This document shows positions 1-12,900 of a DNA stretch of 64,000 nt, one piece after another. The notes under the pieces are model-generated. The model did no database searches and was not told where the DNA came from. It was given only the letters and a program-made list of their open reading frames with translations. The position numbers and the translations under genes are program-made. How positions within the stretch are numbered: the first letter of the stretch is position 1; every line of letters starts with the position of its first letter. This DNA is from Argopecten irradians. Taxonomy: Eukaryota > Mollusca > Bivalvia > Pectinida > Pectinidae. The stretch covers positions 41,939,697-42,003,696 of the forward strand of contig NC_091145.1 of the NCBI RefSeq assembly GCF_041381155.1, read 5' to 3'.

Positions 1-1038
1 ACTATAGAGTATGATTTTTACCTATTTTTTTTTTATCTAGCCTCTAATACATCTAAAATGGTCTGTGGGCACTCTGGTGTGTCCATGGTTATATAAAGTG
101 TAACTAATTCTCATGTCCCTGTGAATCAGGCGTCAGCTGGCATGCTGCCCCTAATTATATAAATTGCCAGTTCGAAACTTGCTTTTCGATGGCTATGGCA
201 TAATAAGGCACTACTCATATATCGAAGGTACACAGTTTTCCCCGACTGTCACGTCACATTCTAAGACGTTGTTCCATCTATTTAAAACGATGTCTTATAT
301 TCACTTGTATTTCCGTGAAGACAGTCCCTTCATTGGTCAGGAACTAAGATCATTCATTATTTCTGACAATTATCTGCACTGTACTTAACAGTTTACTAAG
401 CCCGTTGTGTCACCGTGGATAATATCTATAGGGGTATTTTAAGCTTGCAGAAACTCTGGGTTGCTAAAAGGACTTAAATGATTTATCCCAATGACCAATG
501 GACATATTCCACATCAAAACTGAAGTTATGATTTTTAATCAAGCGATTCTATGGATATATTTGACGAAATATCGCTTGTCCAATGGCATACACGTACATC
601 CGTCATCCATACCTGTAACAGAAAAAATACAATATTTTGCATAAACTTCAGACAATACACTGTAATACCACATTTTATCATATGTATCCCAAAATCTGGA
701 TTTAATTATAAGCCATTATCTTCTAAATTTATATATAACAATATTGTATAAGAACGTCGTATAAACTCGAAGAAAAACGTGACAATTGTACACCTGGTAT
801 GTTTTTTCACATCATTTTGATTACATTAACACGAAGTAAGAAGTAGAATACAGCTATTCTCCCTAACAAAATAATACAAAGAATTGACCAAAGAGGTTAT
901 ATAAGAGAAAGTAGCATGTCCTTACCTTATATGACCGTGTAATCCTTAATACAAGTCCGTGTTAACCCTTAGAATTGAATTGAACCCTTGTCCAGTGAAG
1001 ATAGTAATCCCAGTGCATAGATCTAGTCTAATTATAGG
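1..1038. other. AT-rich intergenic DNA
   Basis: Only short open frames (74 aa or less) with no recognisable domain and no splice-site context. I see no gene, RNA or repeat here. Confidence 0.5.
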
Positions 1039-1570
1039 CGGATTGGTAAACCGTGCGGACGGATTGTCAAACCGTGTGCACGGATTGGTAAACCGTGCGG
1101 ACGGATTGTCAAACCGTGTGCACGGATTAGTAAACCGTGCGGACGGATTGACAAACCGTGTGGACGGATTGACAAACCGTGTGCACGGATTGACAAACCG
1201 TGTGCACGGATTGGTAAACCGTGTGCACGGATTTATAAACCGTGTGCACGGATTACTAATCCGTGCGAACGGATTGACAAACCGTGCGGACGGATTGGCA
1301 AACCGTGTGCACGGGTTGGTAAACCGTGTGCACGGATTAGTAAACCGTGTGCACGGATTGACAAACCGTGTGCACGGATTAGTAATCCGTGCGCACGGAT
1401 TGACAAACCGTGCGGACGGATTGGCAAACCGTGTGCACGGATTAGTAATCCGTGCGAACGGATTGACAAACCGTGCGGACGGATAGACAAACCGTGTGCA
1501 CGGATTAGTAAACCGTGTGCACGATTAGTAATCCGTGCGAACGGATTGACAAACCGTGTGCACGGATTAA
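1039..1570. repeat. Minisatellite, 21-bp unit, about 25 copies
   Basis: The unit reads roughly CGGATTGRYAAACCGTGYG followed by SA. Its core CCGTGYGSACGG is nearly self-complementary, and the variant CCGTGCGCACGG near 1396 is a perfect palindrome. Because 21 is a multiple of 3, both strands stay open and give 7-residue repeats (NRVHGLV-like on plus, IRAHGLL-like on minus). Neither frame has a supported start, splice context or non-repetitive coding flank, so I treat it as non-coding. Confidence 0.93.
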
Positions 1571-3375
1571 TAAATATATTTCCATGTCCCTTCGCGGGCT
1601 CCGTAAAAAATTCATATTCTAATGATAAATTTCTTTTGTGAATAAATCTCTAGTTTGAGAAAATCACCTAAAAATATCTAGGCCCATCTTGATCGCACAT
1701 GTGCTTGTTTTGTACCGATAAAGTTAAAGTTAGAAATTGTACCGGGCCGCGATTTCCGTCGAAGTCATTATCTAATTTGTAGAGGCGATAAAAAACTTAT
1801 TTCGGCATGTTATGAATTACATATTTGAGTATTTTGACCAATGGATTCTCGGTTTTCTTGGTATGTATAGTAAATAGATATTTTGTTTATTTTGTATTAG
1901 GATTAAGTTTACTGTGTAATACACAATATACTTATTACATGTACTTAATCTACGAGAAAATTATTGTTTAAAGAGTGGATTTCTTTCAATATAAGTGGTC
2001 ACACATAAAATTGACAATATCAACTACAAAAACTGTGAAATACAAGTATTAATTCTTGCTACTTGTTACATATTTCGAGACACAATTTCGAATCTACGCT
2101 CCGGCGGTTACGCCGTCTGACACACGACGTCAACAATTTAAAATGCTCGGAATCAGGTTAGCATGATTTTTCAACTCACTGAAAGAGAACAAAGACGTTG
2201 CCAAATGAATTTTTGCTTGGGATAAAAGTTGTCGGTTATTTTCTGTAGTTTAACAACATGTAAACAGTATCCCGATAGCTCAAGAAATAAGGGAGATATT
2301 GCGATTTTCTCAACACCGACATGAAAATGCGTAGAAATGCGTAGTTGGGAGTTAAGGGGTTAATGAAGAACAACGATAGTTAACAAGCTTTGGTCATGAC
2401 TTGATATATCTCACTTAGTTTCCTTTATATCTTTCTTTATTAATACGATATAGTGTCCTTAAATTGTTCTTATTATATGATGCGAAATACATATTTATCG
2501 TGAATATATATCATTAAAATTAAAACAGTATATCTTTATCTAACGGTTTTAGTTAGAAACTATTGTTAGTAAATGACAACTTTTCTTATCATGAATAATA
2601 TTCCAAATGCAGTATGTAGACACGCAGTCCATTACTGAAGAATGTCCCTTGTGTCGAATGCCAGCAAAACCTAACGTACATGTATGTCAAATTCAGTATA
2701 CTTTGTTGTCTAGTAAAAATACTCAAAAGGAAGCACATTGAAATACATAACAAATATAACACGCTGCATTCTGTGTCAAATGACTTCTGTACATAGCTAC
2801 AGTTTCTTGACCTCTTATAACCTCGACTTTTGGTATGATATATAAATAGACAAACTTCTGTATGGTATAAACATTAAGTTGTTACTGTTTACAAAAAAAA
2901 AAACAAAACAAAAAAACTGTCCTGTCTTTGTCATACTGTGTATGAAACTTTTTGTTACCTTAAGTTAACAAGCCCTTATTTAGTGTATAAAGCCCCGGTC
3001 ACACATTCACGGATCACCTCGCTGGATTAGCTACGGATACAATCCAGCATCATTCGTGGTATTTTGTAACGTTCCACAAATTTCCGTAAAGTAGCCGTTG
3101 TCTTACGTAGTTATCCGTGGAAGTATTTTATATTCGTTGCTTTTGAACATGTTCAAAAATTTGACTACGGTTCAAACAACCATAGTAAGTCCCTACCTAA
3201 ACGTCTTAGAATGTGTTACTCCCTACCGTATTAATCCGAACTTATCAAATATTCAAAGGTTTGTTACGGTTAACTACGTGTTAATGCGGTCCAGCTACGT
3301 CAGAACCAACCAGGATTGTCAAAGATGGTATCGATAAACTACGCAAAATCGCGATGAAATACGGAATATTAAGAT
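1571..3375. other. Intergenic DNA, no gene seen
   Basis: AT-rich, with no convincing exon. From about 2990 a stretch opening with CCCCGGTCACAC and then rich in CTACG/TCCGT words may be the edge of a dispersed repeat, but I cannot classify it. It runs up to the 3' end of the LINE. Confidence 0.45.
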
Positions 3376-3699
3376 CTACCACGGTATGAGTACTGGATAG
3401 GTATGTCTTTCAGCCCTTGCATTTGCTTGGTGGCTCTTCTTTGGACATTTTCCAACTCAATAATATCCTTTTTACAAAGAATTCCAAACTGTCACTTCAT
3501 ATTCCACTTATGAATGGTCTGATAAGCGATTTATAAAGTGTAACGAACTAATCAATGACGGTGAATTTACGTTTCATCAGTTCCAGCAATCTGTTGGCTT
3601 TTTAGTACTGTTAGCTACATGAAGACTGAATATCAGCTCACTGTCGAAGGTGATTCCAAGGTCCTTTTCACTTTGAACATTTTCAAGATCCTTAGGCAT

Positions 3700-4560
3700 A
3701 TTATCATTGTCCATCATACTATCCACATTTTTTTTATTCCTGTGTCCAAAATTGTACTTTCATTTGTCGGTGTTGAATTGTAACTGCTAAATTTCTGATC
3801 AAGCACATAAATTTTCGAAGTTTTGACTGATTTTTTTTCTGTGTCTTCATGTCTAATGCAACAGCCAAATATTTTTGTGTCGTCAGTAAAGAGTTTGGCC
3901 CTAGTATTCAATGTTAATTGATAAATCGTTGATATAAATCAGAGAAGGCACGGGACCCAGCACACTTCCTTGAGGGACACCGACTTGGCTCCATTCTGAA
4001 GATTTTCAGTTAATCACAACTCTTTGTCTTCTGTCAGTGAGAAATGCTTTGGTCCAGTTGCAAATTTGGTTGCCTTCTCCAATAGAAGATAATTTTGTTA
4101 TTAGTCTAATGGGAGGGACGATGTCAAACGCCTTTTTGAAATCCAAATATATCATGTCTATACTATGCCTTTCATCCGGTTTAGTTGTTATTTCATCCAA
4201 TACCTCCAGAAGTTGTAGTGTTGTGGACCTGCTAGGTCTAAAACCAAAATGTTTATCACATAGTAGATTATTTGTAGTAGATGCTTCATAATTTTGTATC
4301 TGAGGATCGATTCGAGACTTTTTACCACTACACTTGTTAAACTGATTGTTCTGTAATTTTCAACCTAATGTTTATTTCCTTTCGGGAATAATGGAGTGAT
4401 AATTGCATCCTTCCAGTAACAGAGTAACTTTTCTTCCTGTAGTGACTTGATTAATGATGGTGGTAAGCTTATGAACTTTGCTGTCTTTTGAGGATTGGAG
4501 GATGCAACTCATCAGGTCCTGGTGATTTAAATGGGTTTAAAATGGATCATTTCTTAAATA
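3700..4560 (-). pseudogene. LINE reverse transcriptase remnant
   Basis: Read on the minus strand, RT motifs appear in order: SPGPDELHPPIL (about 4540-4500), NYRTISLTS (about 4350), FGFRPSRST (about 4240), the motif A aspartate in YLDFKKAFD (about 4145) and motif C as FTDD (about 3885) instead of the usual Y/FADD. Frames change between 4200 and 3911 and upstream of 4291, so no intact polymerase is encoded. It sits within the 3376-7100 element. Confidence 0.88.
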
Positions 4561-5159
4561 CTTCCTCTGGAGTGACTAGAATACTGTCTATTTCTTTGTG
4601 ATGACACTATTTGTTGTTGTTGGGATGTGTTTTGTTTGTTCTTTTGTGAATACACTAGCGAAAAAGTCATTCAGTTCCTTGGTTTTGCCTTCATCAGTTG
4701 ATTCTAATTCCATATTACTGTTCTCTAAACTTGGTATACCGGATTTTGTTTTTGTTTTTGATTTGATGTATTTCCAGAAGCTCCTTGTATTGGTCTTGAA
4801 TTCTTTGATAATTTCATGCTCGTACTCGATTGAAGCATTTCTTAATTTTGTTGTTGCTTTATTTCTTGCTTCCTGTATATTTCGTAGTTGTTAGCCCTGG
4901 GGTGCCTTCTGTAGGTATGTCATGCCTTCCTCTTTTCCTTTACTGCTTCAATAGCAGCTTGGTTCATGTTTGCTTTTCGATACTTAGTTCTGGGTTTACT
5001 TTTAGTCACTGGTACATTTTTCCACAGTACTTCCAGACTTCTAATGTATCCATTCCTTGCATATCCTGTTCCCATGTACTGTTTTCTAAGTCCTTTCTCA
5101 TCTAATCGTAGTTTCCCCTATGATAGGAATATCAGTGTTGTTGTTGTTTAATGCAAGTT

Positions 5160-5881
5160 CTAATTTGAATCTAATACAGCATGGTCACTTACACCTATAG
5201 GTGTTTCCACAAACAAGTCATTAATTATGTCATCCTCTGTAAATACCAACTCCAGGGTTGTTGGGTTGTTTCCTTCTCTGTATCTTGTGTGGGAGTGGAC
5301 ATATTTTGATGTTATGAATTCGGGTGGTTCCGATGTGTATTCCAGGTTCCAGTTAATGTTTTTGAAATTGAAAATTCCCATAATAATATGGCTGTTGTGG
5401 GTTTTTTTGCAGGCATACTTGACGACTGTGTTTAACGTTAATGAATTCTCCTTATTACTTGCAGGCCTTTTGTATAAACATCCAATGATTAATTCGTTTT
5501 TGTGTTTTAGAGGTATTGAACACCAAATCATTTCATCGAAATCCATGTTGTTCAGATCTTCAACACCGACACAATTAAGTTCGGATTTTATGTAGATTAT
5601 CATATCTCTGCCTTTGTCTAAAGATGTATGAAACATTTCGTAGCCTTCTACATTTTTATGTCAAATTCTGTGGGGTCCAAATTGCCTGGATTGTTTTTTG
5701 GTAGTGTTTCAGTGAGAGCTATAATTCCTGGATATTTCTGGTCAATTAATACACGTAATTCCTTTCTTTTGTTAAGGAGAGATTCCACATTACTATATAG
5801 AACATCAATTGAATTGTTCGTGCTGCTGTTTGGGTTCTGTACAATTTGGTTGTTAAAATTAAAACTGTTTTCCTTATACAT
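5160..5881 (-). pseudogene. LINE AP-type endonuclease remnant
   Basis: Two adjacent minus-strand open segments (5881-5648 and 5636-5160) in different frames together resemble an exonuclease-endonuclease-phosphatase domain. They carry an N-terminal N-x-E-S/LLNKR stretch with IIALTET, a central IIGCLYKRP, and a C-terminal SDHAVL matching the catalytic SDH motif. The frame breaks between them near 5640. It lies upstream of the RT remnant, as in APE-type LINEs. Confidence 0.85.
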
Positions 5882-6442
5882 TTGAGATGCCCCGAGTTAT
5901 GATCTAATTCTCTGGAGTATATTATAGTTGTCTCGTCTCCGTCGAAATGTCTAGACGCCCGATCTCCGGACTCACTTCCGACTATGCTTGATAAGTTACC
6001 TTGATCACCTTTTTCGTCTATTATCGTTTCCGAGTCAAATGGATTACTACCTGTACTCGGAAGATCAAGAGAGGCACTTGTGGTAGAGCAGTCTCTACTC
6101 ATCAAATAAATTCCTACTGGGCTACTAGTGGTAAGTAGCATATTGCCATCAATGCCGTGCTGATTTATGCTGCTCAAGATTTGGGGTGACTTGTTTCTCT
6201 GTACTGTAGGAGTTGTCTCCCTTTCGTTCATAAACGGAGTCCTATTTTTTTTAAGCGGGCATATGTTTTTTTTGTAATAAACTTTTTACTTTCCTGGTTT
6301 GGCTGAACGTTTACAATTCTGTCTCCTCTTATTCTCTCATTTTCTCCCTTTTCTTTACTGTGAGCATCTCACTACTGAGTTCTTTATTTATATCCCTTTG
6401 CTTGGGTGTTAATTCTCCAGTGATTTTTAAGCGAAACATGTT

Positions 6443-6958
6443 TCAGCCTTCAAATCCTTCTATTATTTCCCAATAGTTTTTTTTCCTACTTTCTTTGTCT
6501 TTGAAAACTATTTTTACAGGCCTTGGTTTTTCACAGTTCATTTCTCGTATTCTAGAATCTACCACATCTCCAACTTCTTCCTTGATTTCTGAGAGAATGG
6601 TATCTTTCAACTTTACAGTTTTGTCAACACTTTCAGGAACTCTAAACATTTTTCAGTCTGTCTTTAACATCGTTAAGTCTTTTTATGACTTTCCTTGATT
6701 TGTATTATTCCTATGTCCATGCCGGCTATTTTGGGAAAGTTCACTTAACTTCCATGGCATACACATACTAGCCCTATGTCAGTTTCTCCTTCTAGCAGTG
6801 CTTTGGTTGCCTACAGGGGTAACTGTGTGCATTGAATACAGAAACACAAATCGCACACCTCACAGGCGATGGCTGGCTCTTTCTTTAGCACTGTATCGTC
6901 ACATGATGGACAGGCGAACGAGCTATCACTTCCATTCCTTTTGCTTTTAGAAGCCATG
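6443..6958 (-). pseudogene. LINE ORF1 remnant with zinc finger
   Basis: The minus strand from an ATG at 6958 encodes MASKSKRNGSDSSFACPSC followed by more Cys pairs, resembling a PHD/RING-like zinc finger at the N-terminus of CR1-type ORF1. Further on (6649-6443) is a basic segment with a short helical region (VDKTVKLKDTILSEIKEEV). The two parts are out of frame with each other. Confidence 0.7.
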
Positions 6959-7211
6959 TTAATGTTTGAGTTTATATATAGGGTTATGATGATTTTAGAT
7001 TCCTTTACACAATGCTTCATCCAAACCTTGAGAGCTAATTTCTTCACCCAGTATTTACCCAAGGCTTGGTTTGGATGACTCCACTCAGGTAGAAGTTTTA
7101 AACACACCTTCTCTCTTGTATGAAATTATTTGTTACTCTTGAAAGTTTTAGTTTGATCTACGGTGAATTATGGAACTTCTATGTGGTTACGGATTTCTTC
7201 ATTAAGCTCAC

Positions 7212-9107
7212 TCCTAATCCTGTCCAACAGAGAGTTTTTGATTGACTAAGTTTTCCCTCCTAATCCTGTTCAACAGAGAGTTTTGATTGACTAAGTTTTC
7301 CCTCCTAATCCTGTCCAACAGAGAGTTTTGATTGACTAAGTTTTCCCTCCTAATCCTGTCCAACAGAGAGTTTTGATTGACTAAGTTTTCCCTCCTAATC
7401 CTGTCCAACAGAGAGTTTTGATTGACTAAGTTTTCCCTCCTAATCCTGTCCAACAGAGAGTTTTGATTGACTAAGTTTTCCCTCCTAATCCTGTCCAACA
7501 GAGAGTGTTTTTGATTGACTAAGTTTTCCCTCCTAATCCTGTCCAACAGAGAGTTTTGATTGACTAAGTTTTCCCTCCTAATCCTGTCCAACAGAGAGTT
7601 TTGATTGACTAAGTTTTCCCTCCTAATCCTGTCCAACAGAGAGTTTTGATTGACTAAGTTTTCCCTCCTAATCCTGTTCAACAGAGAGTTTTGATTGACT
7701 AAGTTTTCCCTCCTAATCCTGTCCAACAGAGAGTTTTGATTGACTAAGTTTTCCCTCCTAATCCTGTCCAACAGAGAGTTTTGATTGACTAAGTTTTCCC
7801 TCCTAATCCTGTTCCATCAGAGTTTGTTATGATTGACTAAGTTTTCCCTCCTAATCCTGTCCAACAGAGAGTTTTGATTGACTAAGTTTTCCCTCCTAAT
7901 CCTGTCCAACAGAGAGTTTTGATTGACTAAGTTTTCCCTCCTAATCCTGTCCAACAGAGAGTTTTGATTGACTAAGTTTTCCCTCCTAATCCTGTCCAAC
8001 AGAGAGTTTTGATTGACTAAGTTTTCCCTCCTTATCCTGTCCAACAGAGAGTTTTGATTGACTAAGTTTTCCCTCCTAATCCTGTCCAACAGAGAGTTTT
8101 GATTGACTAAGTTTTCCCTCCTAATCCTGTCCAACAGAGAGTTTTGATTGACTAAGTTTTCCCTCCTAATCCTGTCCAACAGAGAGTTTTGATTGACTAA
8201 GTTTTCCCTCCTAATCCTGTCCAACAGAGAGTTTTGATTGACTAAGTTTTCCCTCCTAATCCTGTCCAACAGAGAGTTTTTGATTGACTAAGTTTTCCCT
8301 CCTAATCCTGTCCAACAGAGAGTTTTGATTGACTAAGTTTTCCCTCCTAATCCTGTCCAACAGAGAGTTTTGATTGACTAAGTTTTCCCTCCTTATCCTG
8401 TCCAACAGAGAGTTTTGATTGACTAAGTTTTCCCTCCTAATCCTGTCAACAGAGAGTTTTGATTGACTAAGTTTTCCCTCCTAATCCTGTCCAACAGAGA
8501 GTTTTGATTGACTAAGTTTTCCCTCCTAATTCTGTCCAACAGAGAGTTTTGATTGACTAAGTTTTCCCTCCTAATCCTGTCCAACAGAGAGTTTTTGATT
8601 GACTAAGTTTTCCCTCCTAATCCTGTCCAACAGAGAGTTTTGATTGACTAAGTTTTCCCTCCTAATCCTGTCCAACAGAGAGTTTTGATTGACTAAGTTT
8701 TCCCTCCTAATCCTGTCCAACAGAGAGTTTTGATTGACTAAGTTTTCCCTCCTAATCCTGTCCAACAGAGAGTTTTGATTGACTAAGTTTTCCCTCCTAA
8801 TCCTGTTCCAACAGAGAGTTTTGATTGACTAAGTTTTCCCTCCTAATCCTGTCCAACAGAGAGTTTTGATTGACTAAGTTTTCCCTCCTAATCCTGTCCA
8901 ACAGAGAGTTTTGATTGACTAAGTTTTCCCTCCTAATTCGGTCCAACAGAGAGTTTTGATTGACTAAGTTTTCCCTCCTAATCCTGTCCAACAGAGAGTT
9001 TTGATTGACTAAGTTTTCCCTCCTAATCCTGTCCAACAGAGAGTTTTGATTGACTAAGTTTTCCCTCCTAATCCTGTCCAACAGAGAGTTTTGATTGACT
9101 AAGTTTT
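7212..9107. repeat. Minisatellite, 45-bp unit, about 42 copies
   Basis: Highly homogeneous direct repeat; landmarks in each unit are TTGATTGACTAAGTTTTCCC then TCCTAATCCTGTCCAACAGA. Because 45 is a multiple of 3, the minus strand stays open as a 15-residue repeat (DRIRRENLVNQNSLL). One-base indels near 7506, 7812, 8277, 8447, 8591 and 8807 break that frame repeatedly, so I do not call it coding. It starts about 110 bp beyond the 5' end of the minus-strand LINE, and could be a multiplied LINE 5' UTR or an independent array. Confidence 0.95.
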
Positions 9108-9768
9108 CATTTTCATCATTAAATCCTCTAAGTTTGTTCCGGATAAGCAGTGAGTAGAATGGGCACTCAAGGAATGCACCTTTGACATTGTCACCATATT
9201 ATATATCTCTCATTGTTCAATCTGTTATATTGATGTAGAATGTCTGGTGGTGACTTCTCATTCAGGTCCACGTACCTGCCCTTCTTTGTAAGGTCACAGG
9301 TTCACTTCACACTATATCACATTGCTAATACATTAGGGGTAGATTATGGAGGATGAAATCTTATGTTTTACAATCCAGAAGGGGTTAAATTACTGAGACC
9401 GTGGAGCTCTATTAGATTTAAAGTGTTTTAAAATCACTTTAGAGGTTGATATTAAATAGAAAGCAGTTAATATAAAAAGGGAGTGTCAAACTAGGTGTAC
9501 CTCAAAATAACACACTTTCCTATTAGTAAAGTTTAAACAGGTTGTATTGACATTGATTTCCCGATGTGACATCATGAATAACCTGTCTTATACCTCTCCT
9601 TGTTCACTTATACCTCTCCTTGTTCACAAGTCGGCCCGTGTATTTTAACACTAACTTTTCAAGTTAAATATAAAGGTTCCCAAGGTTTACAAAATAGAAC
9701 AGGTATAGACTGCGCCGTTCGACCTTTATGAGTATGATTACATAGCTGACACGACGTTGTCCTATAAC
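9108..9768. other. Upstream region of the laccase-like gene
   Basis: No coding signal. It contains a small direct duplication, CTTATACCTCTCCTTGTTCA, at about 9589-9626. The plus-strand gene begins downstream, so promoter-proximal elements may lie here, but none is recognisable apart from the TATA-like element that follows. Confidence 0.4.
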
Positions 9769-9775
9769 TATATAT
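9769..9775 (+). promoter_or_regulatory. Candidate TATA box of the laccase-like gene
   Basis: TATATAT lies about 130 bp upstream of the start codon at 9902. A start site about 30 bp downstream would give a 5' UTR of roughly 100 nt. GTGACGTTC (CRE-half-like) lies just after it. This is position-based inference only. Confidence 0.45.
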
Positions 9776-9901
9776 GTACCCCCTTGCCGTACTCAACCGT
9801 GACGTTCAGCTACACCCTGTACCGAGACTGTGGCAGTTTGTCTGGGACGACAACTCGGCATTCAGAAGTAAAAGGGATAGCATCATCAGCTACATAACAT
9901 A

Positions 9902-9904
9902 ATG
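9902..9904 (+). CDS. Laccase-like gene exon 1 (start codon only)
   Basis: ATG is followed at once by GTGAGT, a strong 5' splice site. Joined to the acceptor at 16801 (TTTCGCAATAG) the frame runs ATG-GTT-GGT-TTG-CTG and gives a classic signal peptide. The alternative non-AUG TTG at 16808 would lose only three residues but has no support. Confidence 0.75.
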
Positions 9905-12900
9905 GTGAGTAGTTACATTTTATGTATTTTAATTTTGAAATTCCTTGACCTAGATAAAGATAGTCAATATTATTTAATAATCAATAAAAACATAACAAAG
10001 TTCTATAAATCCCATGTCTCTGAAACCTTCCATGTCTCAAATTCTATCTGATATATGGCAACTAAACAATCAATAGTTCTTATTCTACATATTTAAATTT
10101 ATTCCTAAGTTATACATATCATTCTTTTTGTTAGCATTTATTATTTGCCCGACACAATTTTACAATCAGTCGATCTCACTAAGATATTGTAACTGAATAA
10201 AATGCTAAAGATACAATTTAATTGCTTTCTGTAAGAGTATTGAATACAAAATGCGGTAAAGTATCAAACAAAGTGATAAGTTAACTGAATTAAATACAAA
10301 AATATATTTAAACTCGAATTTTACTTTATGAAATGCAACCAAAATATAAAGGAACGTGATGCAATAAACATAATAAAGTAATATGTTGGTGGTGCTTGTC
10401 AACTACTGATCCTCTTCATTAAGAATAATGCCTTTAATGAAGAAATACGTGTCCCTTGTCGGTCCCAACACGCTAATGGGAAGCTCTGTGCATGATTATA
10501 TTATGTCGACCATTTCTGACGTTCTTCGACAATGACGTTTTCATTTAGCCCTGAATATTTAATTTTTCTGTCATGACGATATGGACAGAATCTAGGATAT
10601 CAAACATACAGAGGTATATTTACCTACTGGGAAAGGATTCAATCAGAATTGTTTAAGGCTATTCTTTCTGCCAGGCCAGTCAAGATTGAGACAATCTTGT
10701 AACACTGAATAAGTTTTGGTGTCATTGTTTTCAAGTCTCATAGAGTATATCGGCCTGATCAAAATCGTCGATAATGCATTATAAAATAAAATAAAAAGAG
10801 AAAGAAATAAGTTGTCACTACAACCTTTGGTAAATTGAAGGACTGTGCTAGGTCGTCGTTACTTGTGATAGACACTCAAGTGGAAACAGTGTAATGATTA
10901 TATATTCATAGTAAAGAAAGAGGCATCGGTGTCTGCTACGAATAGTATGTAGATCATTACCCTTTCATACATGTTTGCTTTCCCTATATACCAACTAAGT
11001 ACGGTTTTTCAATTAGGTCGTGTACGTGTTCGTCCTAAGACGTTTCTCATTAACAAATTTTAGTACATCTTATCACATGTTTGTTTGTGACAAAAGGGCT
11101 TAGTATGAAGGACTTTAATATTGGTCCTTTTCGTCACAAGCCTATTGATATATAAAATGTGAAAAAAAACATAATAAAACGTCAACTTAATATGCCACTG
11201 ATCTATAAAATGATCATATCAATAAGGTTTTAATATATACCTTATGATGTACATCTCTTTCTTTTTTTTCAATAGTTTGATGTAAAAAGAAACAGTGTTT
11301 ATTTATATTAAAAGTTAAAAATAAGATGACAAAAGTGTATAATATCCCATATTAACATATATATTAGCAAAAGGTTAGTTGTAAAAGCTGGAAGTCCTAC
11401 CGTAGTGATAATTTAAGTTAAACTATACGAAGTAAAAATTGGTGAGAAAATAACTGCTCAAAGACGCTTTTTCAAAATGGATACCAAATGGGTCTTAAAT
11501 CTCAATATAAAAATTACAGAAATAATAGAAGTTTATATTTTGACAAAATTAGCATATGGCAACTTGCTACAGATATTGATAATTTTTATTTAGATTCCTT
11601 CCTAACGAATTCTAAAATAAAAGTTAAATTCGATGTTAATTTCCAAAACGTATGTATTTTCATCTTAGACAATAAGAGGGGTTTTCTGATGTTCTAAAGG
11701 TGATGCAGATCACATTCAATATTATCATCTCACTTTGGTATTATTATTATTTCTCCATTGTTGTTTTATCTGTTTGTGTTCTTTTGTCTCTCCTCGTCGT
11801 TGATTGTGGATCGTTAAATTGATCAGACTAGTATGGAAGTATGTTGATCTAATGTTTGGATCAGACGTAGTTATGGAAGTTATGTTAGAAAAGTTGATCT
11901 AAATGTTAAATTGGATCAGACGTAGTTATGGAAGTTATGTTAGAAAAGTTGATCTAAATGTTAAAGTGGATCAGACGTAGTTATGGAAGTTATGTTAGAA
12001 AAGTTGATCTAAATGTTAAAGTGGATCAGACGTAGTTATGGAAGTTATGTTAGAAAAGTTGATCTAAATGTTAAATTGGATCAGACGTAGTTATGGAAGT
12101 TATGTTAGAAAAGTTGATCTAACTGTTAAATTGGATCAGACGTAGTTATGGAAGTTATGTTAGAAAAGTTGATCTAACTGTTAAATTGGATCAGACGTAG
12201 TTATGGAAGTTATGTTAGAAAAGTTGATCTAAATGTTAAATTGGATCAGACGTAGTTATGGAAGTTATGTTAGAAAAGTTGATCTAACTGTTAAATTGGA
12301 TCAGACGTAGTTATGGAAGTTATGTTAGAAAAGTTGATCTAACTGTTAAATTGGATCAGACGTAGTTATGGAAGTTATGTTAGAAAAGTTGATCTAAATG
12401 TTAAACGTTGGATCAGACGTAGTTATGGAAGTTATGTTAGAAAAGTTGATCTAAATGTTAAATTGGATCAGACGTAGTTTGGAAGTTATGTTAGAAAAGT
12501 TGATCTAAATGTTAAATTGGAAGTTATGGAAGTGTTAGAAAAGTTGATCTAAATGTTAAATTGGATCAGACGTAGTTATGGAAGTTATGTTAGAAAAGTT
12601 GATCTAACTGTTAAAGTGGATCAGACGTAGTTATGGAAGTTATGTTAGAAAAGTTGATCTAAATGTTAAATTGGATCAGACGTAGTTATGGAAGTCTTGT
12701 TAGAAAAGTTGATCTAAATGTTAAAGTGGATCAGACGTAGTTATGGAAGTTATGTTAGAAAAGTTGATCTAACTGTTAAATTGGATCAGACGTAGTTATG
12801 GAAGTTATGTTAGAAAAGTTGATCTAACTGTTAAATTGGATCAGACGTAGTTATGGAAGTTATGTTAGAAAAGTTGATCTAAATGTTAAATTGGATCAGA

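Larger units (their letters stand above)
3376..7100 (-). mobile_element. Decayed non-LTR retrotransposon (CR1/Jockey-like LINE)
   Basis: On the minus strand the parts of a two-ORF LINE occur in the right order. Near 6958-6815 is a Cys-rich zinc-finger ORF1 start (SFACPSCDDTVL... with CEVCDLCFCIQC spacing). At 5881-5160 is an AP-type endonuclease (VLYSNVESLLNKRKELR, IIALTETLPKN, later GVSDHAVL). At about 4560-3700 is reverse transcriptase (KSPGPDELHPPIL, NYRTISLTS, IYLDFKKAFDIVP, LFTDDTKIF). At about 3690-3380 is the post-RT tail (EKDLGITFDSELIFSLHVA, then a YKSLIRPF-like stretch). Several frameshifts and stops separate the parts, so it is inactive. A PHD-like ORF1 finger is known from CR1/L2-type elements; clade placement is inference. 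Exact ends and target-site duplications were not found. Confidence 0.9.

Noticed and set aside
959..1490. Seven-residue repeat proteins on both strands of the 21-bp array
   Set aside because: Open frames follow from the period being a multiple of 3. No non-repetitive coding flank, and strong sequence symmetry on both strands.
4598..5151. Plus-strand hydrophobic frames resembling membrane proteins
   Set aside because: Antisense of the linker between endonuclease and reverse transcriptase in the minus-strand LINE.
7214..9081. Long minus-strand frames encoding 15-residue repeats (DRIRRENLVNQNSLL)
   Set aside because: They exist because the unit is 45 bp. Indels break the frame several times, and there is no start context, signal peptide or splice-linked flank.
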